From positions 1 through 22,460 of IMG/VR virus record IMGVR_UViG_3300029945_000335: a stretch of 22,460 bases of DNA; one strand, 5' to 3'. The stretch's first letter is position 1. Every line of letters starts with the position of its first letter. The translations under genes and the position numbers were made by a program. The notes beneath the pieces were generated by a model. The model was not told the DNA's origin and made no database searches. It saw only the letters and a list, made by a program, of their open reading frames with translations. Shown here one piece after another: positions 5,885 to 13,775 of this stretch. The stretch comes from a virus.

Positions 5885-6204
5885 GGCCAGCCGCCCCGAT
5901 AAAGCGGCGTCGTCGCCATCTCGGCTTTTGCCGCGGCGATCTCGGCGCGCGTCATTGCATCGATTGCGATCCGGTCTGCGCCTCGCTTCGCTGCGCTCAA
6001 ACGGTCCTGCGCGACCACCGTCGGATCGAGCTTCGGCACCAGCCGCGATGCCTCCTCGCCGCGCGCTCGTGCCAGCGCTCGCTTCGATGCCGAGTAGACG
6101 CCGCCGAGTTTCAGGCCAACGTCCTCGGCAATCGACGCCACAGGCTCGCCGGCATCGATGCGTCGGCGGATCGCCTCATCGCGCTCGCGGTTGTGCGGAC
6201 GCAT
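5881..6204 (-). CDS. HTH-type DNA-binding protein, 107 aa
   Basis: ATG 6204 overlaps the stop of the DUF1376 gene (ATGA). Residues about 8-42 (RDEAIRRRIDAGEPVASIAE, then DVGLKLGGVYSASKRAL) follow the helix-turn-helix pattern 'I-x2-G-x-[ST/P]-x2-x-I-A-x2-[VL]-G-[LV]'. The rest is a charged helical region ending TPLYRGGWP. It sits immediately downstream of replication genes, so a regulator or a replication accessory protein are both possible. No named family is recognised. Confidence 0.65.
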   Translation of the reverse strand: MRPHNRERDEAIRRRIDAGEPVASIAEDVGLKLGGVYSASKRALARARGEEASRLVPKLDPTVVAQDRLSAAKRGADRIAIDAMTRAEIAAAKAEMATTPLYRGGWP

Positions 6205-7343
6205 CAGGCGACCCGCCGGGCGTTGCGAACGGTCGCGTCGAACACCGCGATCGAGCGGACCACCTCGCCGCCCATGCGCTCGGCCTGATGGCGGATGCCG
6301 TACAGCACTGGCTCGGTGATGAAAATATCCTCGCGCATCCAGGCGCCCATGGCGTCCCAGTTGCCCCGCCAGCTTTCCGGCAAGCGGGCGGCGTTGGCGA
6401 TCGTTTCGGCCAGGTCTTCGACGATGAAGCCGTTGATCGACGACATCATCCGCCCGTTGGTGGCGTGTTCGGCGAGGTGCACGTCGGGCTGACGCGCGAT
6501 CCATGCCCGGATGCCGTACGGGTCGGACGGTCCGGCGGAGCCGATTGTCAGCAGCGGCGTCAGGCGCGCCTGGATGCCAGCGGTGATCCAGTCCATCGGC
6601 CCGTCAGGCTGCTCGGTTTCCGCCTTGCGCAGCACCTCCAGCAGCAGGGCGTGATCGCCCCCCGCCACACTCAGCAGGCGGCCAAGCGCCTTACGCGCCC
6701 GATCTTCGGGGTATCGGGTCAGGCGGCGGAAGATACCGAGGCCGTCCCCCCAAAGCTCGATTTTAAGCGCTTCCAGCAGGTCGATCTGTTCGCCCGGCGC
6801 GGCGGCAGCCGGCGCCGAACGAAGTGAGGCGGAATCTTTCTTCCTTTGTGAAGGTGAAGGTGAAGGTGCATCGTTTTGCCATGCGTTTGCCATAGGCGGG
6901 GCGATGGCAACCGCATCTGTTTCGCCATCTTTTCCGGATGCGTTTGCCATCGCCCCGCCATCCTTTTTGGATGCGGTCGCCATCGCCCCGCCATCGTCTT
7001 TTTTGCTCCAGCGCGCGTCGGCCCCGGCCTTCCCGGCGGTTTTCCGTTGATCGACGATCCCTTGCGCGTTGCTTAGTTCCTGGTCGATCCGCTTATGGCG
7101 GAAGGTGTCGCCCGCGCGATGGAAAAACCCCATCAGAACCGGACGCGCCCGCTTCCACTCCGCGCGTTCCATTCTAGCGATGGCGCGCAGTCTTTTTTCG
7201 TCGGCGGGCAGCGCACCGCCGCTTGTCCACGCCTGCATGAGCAGCAGCAGGTAGCCGCCGTGCTCCGCCGCCGTGAGGTGTCCGGTATCGCGCAGATAAT
7301 CGCCGACATAGAGCGGCATCCAGGTATCTGAACGGGTCGCCAT
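6204..7343 (-). CDS. DUF1376 domain protein, probable replication initiation/helicase-loading factor
   Basis: Residues 1-75 match DUF1376: WMPLYVGDYLRDTGHLTAAE, GGYLLLLMQAW, LRAIARMERAEWKRARPVL, FFHRAGDTFRHKRID. Phage proteins with this domain usually sit beside a helicase gene and are thought to act in replication initiation. Residues about 105-175 are a repetitive Lys/Asp/Gly/Ala/Ser linker. The C-terminal half (LEALKIELWGDGLGIFRRLT onward) is folded but unrecognised. ATG 7343 gives a TGATG overlap with the helicase stop; the in-frame TTG just before it is less likely. It is 379 aa. Confidence 0.8.
   Translation of the reverse strand: MATRSDTWMPLYVGDYLRDTGHLTAAEHGGYLLLLMQAWTSGGALPADEKRLRAIARMERAEWKRARPVLMGFFHRAGDTFRHKRIDQELSNAQGIVDQRKTAGKAGADARWSKKDDGGAMATASKKDGGAMANASGKDGETDAVAIAPPMANAWQNDAPSPSPSQRKKDSASLRSAPAAAAPGEQIDLLEALKIELWGDGLGIFRRLTRYPEDRARKALGRLLSVAGGDHALLLEVLRKAETEQPDGPMDWITAGIQARLTPLLTIGSAGPSDPYGIRAWIARQPDVHLAEHATNGRMMSSINGFIVEDLAETIANAARLPESWRGNWDAMGAWMREDIFITEPVLYGIRHQAERMGGEVVRSIAVFDATVRNARRVA
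6848..6868. repeat. GTGAAG hexamer repeat, 3.5 copies
   Basis: Three perfect GTGAAG units plus a final GTG lie inside the DUF1376 gene. Read on the minus strand they encode the Ser-Pro run in its linker. Copy changes would keep the frame. Confidence 0.9.
6936..7003. repeat. two near-identical ~33-bp repeats inside the DUF1376 gene
   Basis: Copies at 6936-6968 and 6969-7003 share ggatgcg and the core gccatcgccccgccatc. On the minus strand they encode KKDDGGAMATAS and KKDGGAMANAS, with a degraded third unit (GKDGETDAVA) beyond. The repeats make up most of the flexible linker. Confidence 0.85.
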
Positions 7344-8938
7344 CAAAACTCTCCCTCTTCGACATCATCCCACCGCCCGACAGGCGGGGCCGTCATCAGC
7401 GACATCTGCCGGGCGGCCGCGTCCTCGCGCCATTCCGTCAGCAGCATGCGCGGGCCGTTGAAGCGCAGCTTGACCGGCGATCCGGTCGGGCCGAACCGGC
7501 GCTTGAGCGCGATGAACTCGGCGACGTCGCGCACCTTGGCGCGCTCCTGCTCCCAGGCGCTCTGCGCGTCGGCCAGCTTTTCCTTGCTCTGCCCCGACGG
7601 AAGCCGGGGCTGCTCCATCGGCATGTAGAGTTCCGGCCGATGCAGCGCGAACACGCCATCTGCCGCCTGGCCGCCGTCATACGGCAGGTCATCGAGCGTC
7701 GGGCGCACTGGCATATCGCCAGACTTCGTCTTGTTGATCTGCGCCAGCGCGATCACCGGACAGTTCGTCGCTTTCGCCAGCGCCTTGAGCTGGTAGCCAA
7801 GATACGGCACCCATTCCGGCAACTGCATGCGTGACTGCTCGCGCCCGCGGCGGACCAGCTCGCGATAGTCGATGCAGATCAGCCGCGTGTGCTTCTGCCG
7901 CTTCACCGCACGAGCCCGCATGACCAGCGCTGGCAGGTCCATCTCCGACGCGTCGTCGATCTCGATCGGCAGGCTTCCGAGTTCCTTCGCGTCGACCGCG
8001 AACTGCTTCCAGGCCGCGCCTGACGCCATCTGGATCGCTTCGTCGTCGTGACGAAAGGCGGGACCGATCTGACCGCCGCGGATCTGGTCGGCCGAGAGGT
8101 CGGTGACGCTTGCCAGGTTGATCGTCAGCAGGTCTTCAGCGGTCATTTCGAGCGAGAACACATGCACGTGCCCGGACGGCTTGCCGGTCGTCGCCGCCTC
8201 GTCGCGCAGCGTGCGGGCGACATTGCGCGCGATCTGCATCATGAACGGCGTCTTTCCGGTTCGGCTTCGCGCCATGACGTAGTAGAGCTGGCCGGGCCAC
8301 AGCCCGTTCCAGACGGCGTCGACAGGGCCGATGCCGGTGTCGAGGCGCCGTTCGCCAGGCGAGCCCTTCCAGGCGGCCAGGGCACGCTGCACCGCCCGTT
8401 CGGCGGCCGTGGCAAAGTCGGTGCCCCGGTTGGCCGCAGCGTTGCCGCCCAGCGCCAGCACCGCCTCGGCGGCGTTGTCGACCATCTTCGTCACGTCAGC
8501 GCCGGGTTCCTCGCCAAACGCCGCGTTGGCAATGTCCTCGCTGACGTTGATGAGCTGGCGCCGCATCCACGTGTCGTAGATCGTCTTGGCGTAGGTGCCG
8601 GTCGTCATCCAGCCGATGTTGGCGTTCAACAGTTGCGCCAGGTAATTCGTGCCGCCGACGTCATCGAGCACGCCAGTATTCTCGAAGTCGCTCTTCAGCG
8701 TCACCGCGTCGGCAAGCTGGCCGGCGGCGATGCGATCCATCGCGCGCTGGAAAATATACGCATGGATCGGATCGGCGAAATGCTCCGCGCGCAGGAACTG
8801 GCAGAGATCCGCCGTCTTTGCGTTGTTCGACAGCAACGAGCCTAGCAGCGCCTGCTCCGCCATCAGGTTGGACGGTGGCACGCGCGGGGCGGCGCCGAAG
8901 ATCGGCGTCTCTCCGCGAAATGGAGCGTTATCGGGCAT
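7343..8938 (-). CDS. DnaB-type replicative DNA helicase
   Basis: 531 aa from ATG 8938. The N-terminal DnaB domain (LMAEQALLGSLLSNNAKTAD, about 25-125) is followed by the RecA-type core: Walker A ARSRTGKT at 223-230, SLEM at 262-265, Walker B RLICIDY at 352-358, and ALAQINK at 397-403. A hexameric 5'-3' helicase that would unwind the phage fork is the expected role. Usual DnaB proteins have GRPSMGKT and IDYLQLM; here the lysine and aspartate are kept while ARSRTGKT and IDYRELV differ. ATG 8938 is chosen over an in-frame TTG 8950; it overlaps the upstream gene by 11 nt. The next gene is DUF1376, a common pairing. Confidence 0.92.
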   Translation of the reverse strand: MPDNAPFRGETPIFGAAPRVPPSNLMAEQALLGSLLSNNAKTADLCQFLRAEHFADPIHAYIFQRAMDRIAAGQLADAVTLKSDFENTGVLDDVGGTNYLAQLLNANIGWMTTGTYAKTIYDTWMRRQLINVSEDIANAAFGEEPGADVTKMVDNAAEAVLALGGNAAANRGTDFATAAERAVQRALAAWKGSPGERRLDTGIGPVDAVWNGLWPGQLYYVMARSRTGKTPFMMQIARNVARTLRDEAATTGKPSGHVHVFSLEMTAEDLLTINLASVTDLSADQIRGGQIGPAFRHDDEAIQMASGAAWKQFAVDAKELGSLPIEIDDASEMDLPALVMRARAVKRQKHTRLICIDYRELVRRGREQSRMQLPEWVPYLGYQLKALAKATNCPVIALAQINKTKSGDMPVRPTLDDLPYDGGQAADGVFALHRPELYMPMEQPRLPSGQSKEKLADAQSAWEQERAKVRDVAEFIALKRRFGPTGSPVKLRFNGPRMLLTEWREDAAARQMSLMTAPPVGRWDDVEEGEF

Positions 8939-9227
8939 CGACGCCGGCAAGCGCCGCCATCTGGCGGATCGCGCTAATCGTGCCGTCGATCTCCGCCGCC
9001 TTGTCAGCTTCTGTCACGTCGGGCGCGGCGAGGATCTGGCCGACGGCGGCGAGGAAGTATCGCCGCTCGACGTCGAACACGGCGGCTTGCGGAACCGGGG
9101 CTTCAGCACGCGCATTCCGGCACGGCTGATACATGCAGTCTTCGTGTCGCTGGCACGAACCGATTGAGCAACTGCGCCACGCGGCAGGCGCGGCGGGCGG
9201 GCGGACGAACGCGATGATGTTCTGCAT
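8928..9227 (-). CDS. hypothetical protein with N-terminal Cys cluster
   Basis: The 99-residue product has four cysteines near its start (CSIGSCQRHEDCMYQPC, residues 21-37), spaced as in small zinc or metal sites. An all-helical C-terminal half follows (VERRYFLAAVGQILAAP then EADKAAEIDGTISAIRQMAA). It overlaps the DnaB-type gene by 11 nt and follows the SF1 helicase with a 9-nt gap. Its place between two helicase genes suggests a replication accessory role; no family is recognised. Confidence 0.65.
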   Translation of the reverse strand: MQNIIAFVRPPAAPAAWRSCSIGSCQRHEDCMYQPCRNARAEAPVPQAAVFDVERRYFLAAVGQILAAPDVTEADKAAEIDGTISAIRQMAALAGVDAR

Positions 9228-9236
9228 GATGAACTT

Positions 9237-10580
9237 TCAGACCCCCGCGAGGATCAGCGACGTCGTCGGGCGGGTCGCGCCGACGTAGCAAAGCTGTTGC
9301 GTCTCCAGCGGATTGTCCCGCGCCCGCTGGCGAATGTCCGGCACATCGAGGAACGTGTGCTTGTGCGTCTCGCCCTGCGCGGTGTGCACCGTCCGCGCGT
9401 AGACCGCCTGGAAGCGGGCGAAGAACTGCTTCATCACGTGCAGGTCGAGCCATCGGCCGCCGGCGCGATCCGCCTCGGCCCTGATCCGGTTCAGCGCCGC
9501 CTCGTAGGCATGCGTGGCGCGCACCATCTGCGCGTCGAATGTCGTCTCGTCATCGCGCCGCAGCGTCATCTTCCACGTCGGGATCGTCTGCGACCATGCC
9601 GGCACGTCCTGACGTTTCTCCACCGTCCAGACGTATTCGTCGTGCTCGATCTCAGTGACGACCGCTTCCTCGTTGGTGTTGGCGATGATCTGCTCGTCAT
9701 CGACGATCGGCGCCCGCAGAAGCGCCCGCTCACCCGGCACGAACGGCGTCAGCAGGTTGTCGCCATACAGCCAGCCGCGCACCTTGGCGTTGACGTCGGC
9801 AACGCGCCGGTTGGTCCAGGCGAGATAGCGGAACGACGTCGGATCGGCAGCAAACTCAGCCGAGGTGAACGCTTTCTGCATCCAGCGGTGCAGCGCATCG
9901 CCGGGAAGGTATACGCCGCCCTGCTCCGTCCTGACGGCGCGGCACCACGACCAGTCGATCGGACCGCCCTGCTGCATGCGGATCTGGTGCGCCGCGGCGA
10001 TGATCGGATTATCGGCGGCCTGACGGACGATGGTGTCGAGGTGGCTGCGGCTGGTGGTGGCGAACGTCTCGCTCGCGTCTTCACCGACCGGGGGAAGCTG
10101 CGCCGGGTCGCCAGAGTAGAGCAGCCCGCGGCCAATCAGGTGCACGCGGATATGGTCCATCACGTCGGACGACACCATGGAGCACTCATCAAGCAGGATG
10201 ACGTCGGCCTCGATCGGCTCTGCGTTCTTGCGGCGCACGAAGACCAGCCGGTCGCCACGCGGTTTCGGCGACAGGCTCAACAGCCGGGCCAGTGTGAGGC
10301 AGGGGATCTCGATGCCCGCCATGCGCATCTTCTTGGCGAGCACACTGACCGCCTGGTGCGTCGGCGCACACATCACGACCTCCAGCTTGCGCGCCAGGAC
10401 GATGATCGCCACCACCTGCACCACCACGGTCTTGCCGACGCCGGCATATCCGGTCAGCAGATGGATGCGATGTTTCTTGATCGCGTCGAGGATTTCGCCA
10501 ACGGCGCGGAACTGCCCGGCATTGAGCACCACGCCCAGAACCTTCGCCGCTTTGGTGATCTCGTCAGTCATCGCGGTCAT
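9237..10580 (-). CDS. SF1 DNA helicase, RecD/Dda-like
   Basis: 447 aa from ATG 10580. It has Walker A GYAGVGKT at 44-51, motif Ia CAPTHQAV at 71-78, Walker B ILLDECS ending at 134, motif III GDPAQLPPV at 157-165, and near the C-terminus the UvrD_C_2 motifs VHTAQGETHKHTF and LCYVGATRP. This is the 5'-3' superfamily 1B set of RecD and T4 Dda, used by phages for fork restart, displacement and recombination. Length suits Dda-like proteins. ATG 10571 is an equally plausible start; the open frame further upstream overlaps another gene. Confidence 0.9.
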   Translation of the reverse strand: MTAMTDEITKAAKVLGVVLNAGQFRAVGEILDAIKKHRIHLLTGYAGVGKTVVVQVVAIIVLARKLEVVMCAPTHQAVSVLAKKMRMAGIEIPCLTLARLLSLSPKPRGDRLVFVRRKNAEPIEADVILLDECSMVSSDVMDHIRVHLIGRGLLYSGDPAQLPPVGEDASETFATTSRSHLDTIVRQAADNPIIAAAHQIRMQQGGPIDWSWCRAVRTEQGGVYLPGDALHRWMQKAFTSAEFAADPTSFRYLAWTNRRVADVNAKVRGWLYGDNLLTPFVPGERALLRAPIVDDEQIIANTNEEAVVTEIEHDEYVWTVEKRQDVPAWSQTIPTWKMTLRRDDETTFDAQMVRATHAYEAALNRIRAEADRAGGRWLDLHVMKQFFARFQAVYARTVHTAQGETHKHTFLDVPDIRQRARDNPLETQQLCYVGATRPTTSLILAGV

Positions 10581-10770
10581 CACGCACACGCGACTGCGCG
10601 CCCGAAGCGCGTTCGATCGCCGGATGATGCGCGGCGCACCACGCCTGTAATGGCACATCTCGCACCGGGCGCGCGGGACGCCCCGCGCATGCCTCTCCGG
10701 GGTGTGCCTCTGCGCCCGGTGCGCACCCGATCCAATCGTCCGACCCGCAGACGCAGCAGCAGATCAGCAC
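10564..10770 (-). CDS. small Cys-rich protein, possible zinc finger
   Basis: Starts at GTG 10770, one base after the previous stop codon, and ends overlapping the helicase start. The 68 residues begin LICCCVCGSDDWIGC, giving a C-x2-C and further Cys at 16, 28 and 46, with HH nearby (CAAHHP), and end in an acidic/basic tail. The spacing and overlaps fit the operon, but the protein is short and Arg/Ala-rich, so it could be a chance frame. No function assigned. Confidence 0.45.
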   Translation of the reverse strand: MLICCCVCGSDDWIGCAPGAEAHPGEACAGRPARPVRDVPLQAWCAAHHPAIERASGAQSRVRDDRDD

Positions 10771-10771
10771 G

Positions 10772-11428
10772 CTATGCGCCTGACCGCCGGGTGAAGTCCC
10801 GCTTGAACGGTGGCTGGCCTAGATGCTCCAGCCGTTCATTCACCGCCGGCAGGTCGTCCCATGTGCGGAAGTTGATGCCGCGCTCGCTCGCCCAGCGCCG
10901 GATCTGCTCGAAGTCCATGCCAACCGGTTCGCGGCCAGCGCCCAGCGAGGCGGCAACCCGGCGGATCGTGTCCATGCGGTTCGCCGGGGGGGCGGTGGCT
11001 GGCGCGACCGGCTTATCATCGTCAGGCCGCTTCAGGCCCATCTTCCCCGCCTGGTGGCCGATCATCTCGATTGTCACCGGCAGGCCCGGCACCGCCCGCA
11101 ACTTCTGGTATATTTCAGCGACCGGCGTGCCCTTCGGCCATTCGTCGGCGATGACGCGGTTGCGCGCTGGGGTGAACGTCTTCCCGACGATAGTCTTGCC
11201 TTCGCTGGTCGTTTCGGCGGGTGGCGCGACGGCCGGCGCGGGCGCGTTCACCAGGGGCGGCGAAACCGGATTGCCGCGCCTGGGCGGCGGGGCGAGCGCG
11301 ACGTTGCCCGCCGTGTAGATCATCAGCGCCGCGTCGACCGCGGCCAGACAACGCTCCAGCGATTTCTTTTCAGCCAGTAAATGCGAAATGAACGCCTGAC
11401 GTTCAGCAGCGAGTTCACCGCTTTCCAT
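10772..11428 (-). CDS. HTH protein with GcrA-like segment
   Basis: 218 aa. Residues about 5-40 form a charged helix (AERQAFISHLLAEKKSLERC), then a Pro/Ala linker, then an HTH-like block: RNRVIADEWPKGTPVAEIYQ followed by IGHQAGKMGLKRP. That block resembles the GcrA/HTH pattern of alphaproteobacterial and phage proteins (W-x3-[GT]-x4-I...A-x2-[LM]-GL-x-RP). A second helical block ends the protein. ATG 11428 makes a TGATG overlap with the resolvase stop. It probably binds DNA; a replication or transcription role is open. Confidence 0.7.
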   Translation of the reverse strand: MESGELAAERQAFISHLLAEKKSLERCLAAVDAALMIYTAGNVALAPPPRRGNPVSPPLVNAPAPAVAPPAETTSEGKTIVGKTFTPARNRVIADEWPKGTPVAEIYQKLRAVPGLPVTIEMIGHQAGKMGLKRPDDDKPVAPATAPPANRMDTIRRVAASLGAGREPVGMDFEQIRRWASERGINFRTWDDLPAVNERLEHLGQPPFKRDFTRRSGA

Positions 11429-11985
11429 CAACCGGCCTTCCTGGTTTTCGGTCGGTCGGCGCGGATGCCCATCTCGAACGCCCAGCCCACAGCGGCATCA
11501 CGCGCGTTGTTGTCGGTGATGTCCCAGCCCCGCGCGACCACCCACGGCTTGACGATCGCCTCCTTGACGTCGATCCGGTCGTCGCTTTCCGCCTCGGTCA
11601 CGCGGCAGCGCCCGCACACCTGCGCCCGCAATGTCTGCGCCGAGCGGCGACGGAACTCGCGCGCCCACCGCCACGTGACGGCCTCGGCCACGCCCGACAG
11701 ACAGATCAGCAGCTCCGCCGTATGTGCACTGCCGACGGCGCCAGCAGCCATCGGCGCCTCAATGCCGACGACTGCTGGCTGATACTCAAAGATGGCGTCG
11801 GCCAGTTCGTTTTCGAACGCGGCCAGTCGCGCGCCAAGCGTGACGCTGACGCCTGACGGTAACTGCCACACGCCCCACACCGGTCCAGCTTCGACATTGG
11901 CCAGCGTCCCATAACAAAAACCGGTCCTGGTGCTTATGTCGAGAAAAAGCACCCCTCCTTTCTCGACCGCCAGCGCCTCGACCAT
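11428..11985 (-). CDS. RuvC-like Holliday junction resolvase
   Basis: The 185-residue protein has the RNase H-fold acidic residues of RuvC-type resolvases: D16 in LFLDIST, E76 in VVGIEAP, and D158 and D163 in DITDNNARDAAVGWA. It would cut branched DNA during phage replication and before packaging. A CGRC motif at about 124-127 is an extra, not usual in RuvC. ATG 11985 directly follows the previous stop with no gap. Phage RuvC-like enzymes often appear in early operons together with helicases, as here. Confidence 0.85.
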   Translation of the reverse strand: MVEALAVEKGGVLFLDISTRTGFCYGTLANVEAGPVWGVWQLPSGVSVTLGARLAAFENELADAIFEYQPAVVGIEAPMAAGAVGSAHTAELLICLSGVAEAVTWRWAREFRRRSAQTLRAQVCGRCRVTEAESDDRIDVKEAIVKPWVVARGWDITDNNARDAAVGWAFEMGIRADRPKTRKAG

Positions 11986-12612
11986 TCAGTGCGCCGCCGC
12001 CGCGACATCCTGTTCAACGCTGGGCGCACGCCGCGCGCGGCTGGTCGATGCGGGCTTGGTTTTCTCGGCGTCCGGCTTGCGTGCCACGCGGTCGGCATGG
12101 CCGTCGTGCCAGCCCTCCAGCCACTTCACATGTGCCTCGGTGCCGGGCGGAACCCGGCAGGCGCCCTTGTCGCCGCCGGCCAGGCCGGTGTTGTAGCCGT
12201 CGGCATGCGCGCGGGCGAGGTTGAGGCGTTCCGCGGCTACCGGCGACGGCTTGGCAACCACCGCTTTCAGACCAGCGGCAAAACTGCCCTGCCCGGTCTC
12301 ACTGAAATCGATGATTTCCAGGATCGCGAGGTACTCGGTTTCCATCCGGACCTGCGCGGCGACGACGTCGGGATCTTTCTGCGCCAGCGCGTAGGCGCGC
12401 TTGATGCCTTTAGACTGCACACCGAGTTTCTCAAACCGGGCGAAGCTAACCGCGATGCGCTGGCCAATGCGCGCGATGTCGCCGCGCATCGAGGCATAGT
12501 CGGTGTAGCAGGCCGCGATGTCGTCGGGATTGACGTTGGTGACCGCCGTCACTTCCCGTTTCGGCCGCCCCGGCTTGCGCGCCGCGCCGTCCGTTGTTTT
12601 CGTTCTTCCCAC
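11986..12612 (-). CDS. GapR-like / RMF-like two-part protein
   Basis: 208 aa from GTG 12612, with GGAG upstream. Residues 12-22 are basic (RKPGRPKREV, AT-hook-like). Residues about 38-100 are a helical block (ARFEKLGVQSKGIKRAYALA) with the look of GapR/DUF2312-type helices. Residues about 134-174 (ARAHADGYNTGLAG, then WLEGWHDG) match the ribosome modulation factor pattern seen in many alphaproteobacterial phage proteins. GapR binds overtwisted AT-rich DNA ahead of forks in Caulobacter; the link here rests on pattern. It opens the replication operon after the Cro-like gene. Confidence 0.65.
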   Translation of the reverse strand: MGRTKTTDGAARKPGRPKREVTAVTNVNPDDIAACYTDYASMRGDIARIGQRIAVSFARFEKLGVQSKGIKRAYALAQKDPDVVAAQVRMETEYLAILEIIDFSETGQGSFAAGLKAVVAKPSPVAAERLNLARAHADGYNTGLAGGDKGACRVPPGTEAHVKWLEGWHDGHADRVARKPDAEKTKPASTSRARRAPSVEQDVAAAAH

Positions 12613-12716
12613 TTGAATACTCCAGAATAAGGAGCCAGCGACCGGCCGGCGCGGTGATCAGACGCAGGCGCGGATGGTCGAAGTCACAATTTCGTTATCG
12701 CGGTCGGCCATGCGGG

Positions 12717-12944
12717 TCAGGCGGCGGCGGCGGCGGCGCGCTCTGCGGGCGTCGATTGGTTGACGAAGTCCTCGGCAGTGACTTCGCCATTTGTGGCCTG
12801 GCGGATCCGCCGGAGATTGATCCGGTTGGGAAATCGAATGCCGTGCCGATAGTTGTGAACGGTTTGTTTCGACGGGATTCCCGCCAACACAGCGAACTCC
12901 GCCGACGTCAGCTTGTTCGTGCGCAAATACTCATCGAGCGTCAT
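12717..12944 (-). CDS. Cro-like HTH regulator
   Basis: 75 aa with an XRE/YdaS-like HTH: MTLDEYLRTNKLTSAEFAVL, AGIPSKQTVHNYRHGIRFPN, then LRRIRQATNGEVTAEDFV, the usual 'genus end' of these Cro-type proteins. The last residues are an Ala run. It is divergent from the cI-like gene across 48 bp with palindromic sites, exactly where Cro sits in lambda-like phages. It should bind those sites and set the balance between lysis and dormancy; it is the first gene of the leftward operon. Confidence 0.85.
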   Translation of the reverse strand: MTLDEYLRTNKLTSAEFAVLAGIPSKQTVHNYRHGIRFPNRINLRRIRQATNGEVTAEDFVNQSTPAERAAAAAA

Positions 12945-12952
12945 GGCATGCA

Positions 12953-12973
12953 GGGTAACGGTATCGGTTACCC
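12953..12973. promoter_or_regulatory. operator: perfect 7-bp inverted repeat between cro-like and cI-like genes
   Basis: GGGTAAC at 12953-12959 and GTTACCC at 12967-12973 are perfect inverted arms with a 7-bp spacer. The site lies between the divergent regulators, 9 bases before the cro-like ATG. It is the obvious binding site for one or both HTH proteins. Confidence 0.8.
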
Positions 12974-12975
12974 AT

Positions 12976-12981
12976 AGTCAA
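12976..12981 (-). promoter_or_regulatory. possible -35 element of the leftward promoter
   Basis: On the minus strand TTGACT matches the -35 consensus. The base string 17 bp further on is TTACCC, a poor -10, so only the -35 is convincing. The 21-bp operator lies directly downstream, where a bound repressor would cover the promoter. Confidence 0.4.
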
Positions 12982-12987
12982 CGGTTT

Positions 12988-12993
12988 GGGTAA
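12988..12993 (+). promoter_or_regulatory. additional operator half-site at the cI-like start codon
   Basis: GGGTAA recurs here, ending on the A of the cI-like ATG. With TTACCC at 12968-12973 it forms an outward-spaced pair. A repressor bound here would block its own gene, as in negative autoregulation. Confidence 0.5.
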
Positions 12994-13586
12994 TGACCGC
13001 CAAGAAGTTTCGGGTGATAACTCGCGAGATGACTAGGACGCCTAAAAAACCCGCCGGCCCGCCGCCCAACCGACTGGCCGAGTGGATGCACAAACAGCAC
13101 ATCGACGATCCGTCGCTGGCGGCCGCGGTTGACACGAACAAGCAGCAGATATGGAAGTTGCGGACAGGAAAAGCGCGATTGACCGCGCGCTGGGCCGAGC
13201 GTCTGGCGCCGCACATCGGGGTTGACTGGCCGCTGCTGATGAACCCCGCCACACCCGAGGCGCGGGCTTTTGCTCCGACACGCGCCGATGTCGACCTCGG
13301 CATTCTGGGAAAGATCGGTCGCCGTATCGTCTGGGGCCGGACGTATCGCGGCTACACCCGCGCTGTCGCGGCAGAGCGGTTCGATATCCCAGTGAACCGA
13401 CTGGCCGCTCTAGAGGCCGGCGCCGAGACGATGACGATCTACGAGGCCATCACAATCACAACAAAGCTTCAGCTTACAACTGACTTTCTGCTCCGTGGGC
13501 AGATCGGCTCCCTGCCGTTCGACGTGGGGGAGGACTACCGCACGGACCACCCTAGCCTATCAGCGCACCAGCAAGACACGGCCTAG
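12993..13586 (+). CDS. cI-like repressor with two HTH domains
   Basis: 197 aa. The first HTH is at about 28-80 (LAEWMHKQHIDDPSLAAAVD, TNKQQIWKLRTGK), the second at about 105-165 (RGYTRAVAAERFDIPVNRLA, LEAGAETMTIYEA). No S24 peptidase domain is present, so this repressor would not be cleaved with RecA help as lambda CI is. ATG 12993 is preceded by no ribosome-binding site and an operator half-site touches it; leaderless translation or a start at ATG 13029 are possible. It diverges from the cro-like gene and probably maintains dormancy. Confidence 0.75.
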   Translation: MTAKKFRVITREMTRTPKKPAGPPPNRLAEWMHKQHIDDPSLAAAVDTNKQQIWKLRTGKARLTARWAERLAPHIGVDWPLLMNPATPEARAFAPTRADVDLGILGKIGRRIVWGRTYRGYTRAVAAERFDIPVNRLAALEAGAETMTIYEAITITTKLQLTTDFLLRGQIGSLPFDVGEDYRTDHPSLSAHQQDTA

Positions 13587-13775
13587 CGCACGGGCACGGT
13601 TCCGGTCGTTCACACAGCATCTCGAACGCGGGGTTTCCCCCTTTTGCCCAGCCGGCAGACGCATGGCTGTCGCCATTATGTTGACTATGGTCATCGATGT
13701 GGTTACCAGCGATAGCAACAGACCCGAGGCGGCGGCGATGCGAAAGAGCGATTTCCAAGGAAGTCCCCCATCCAT
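13560..13775 (-). CDS. possible small membrane protein (weak)
   Basis: A minus-strand frame of 71 residues from ATG 13775 contains one convincing hydrophobic stretch (IAAASGLLLSLVTTSMTIVN) at about residues 13-32 and a basic tail. It has no ribosome-binding site and would overlap both the end of the cI-like gene and the start of the next plus-strand gene. It is listed because the 187 bases between those genes have no better explanation. It may be chance. Confidence 0.25.
   Translation of the reverse strand: MDGGLPWKSLFRIAAASGLLLSLVTTSMTIVNIMATAMRLPAGQKGETPRSRCCVNDRNRARALGRVLLVR

Noticed and set aside
8048-8845. Plus-strand open frame of 265 codons
   Set aside because: Antisense to the DnaB-type helicase, with no recognisable domain.
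9297-11318. Plus-strand open frame of 673 codons
   Set aside because: It lies opposite the SF1 helicase and HTH genes, is rich in Arg/His/Asp with no recognisable domain, and is a typical shadow in high-GC DNA.
12658-12711. A 17-codon minus-strand frame between the cro-like and GapR-like genes
   Set aside because: It starts at ATG 12711 just after the cro-like stop and could be a leader peptide, but it is too short and has no clear ribosome-binding site.
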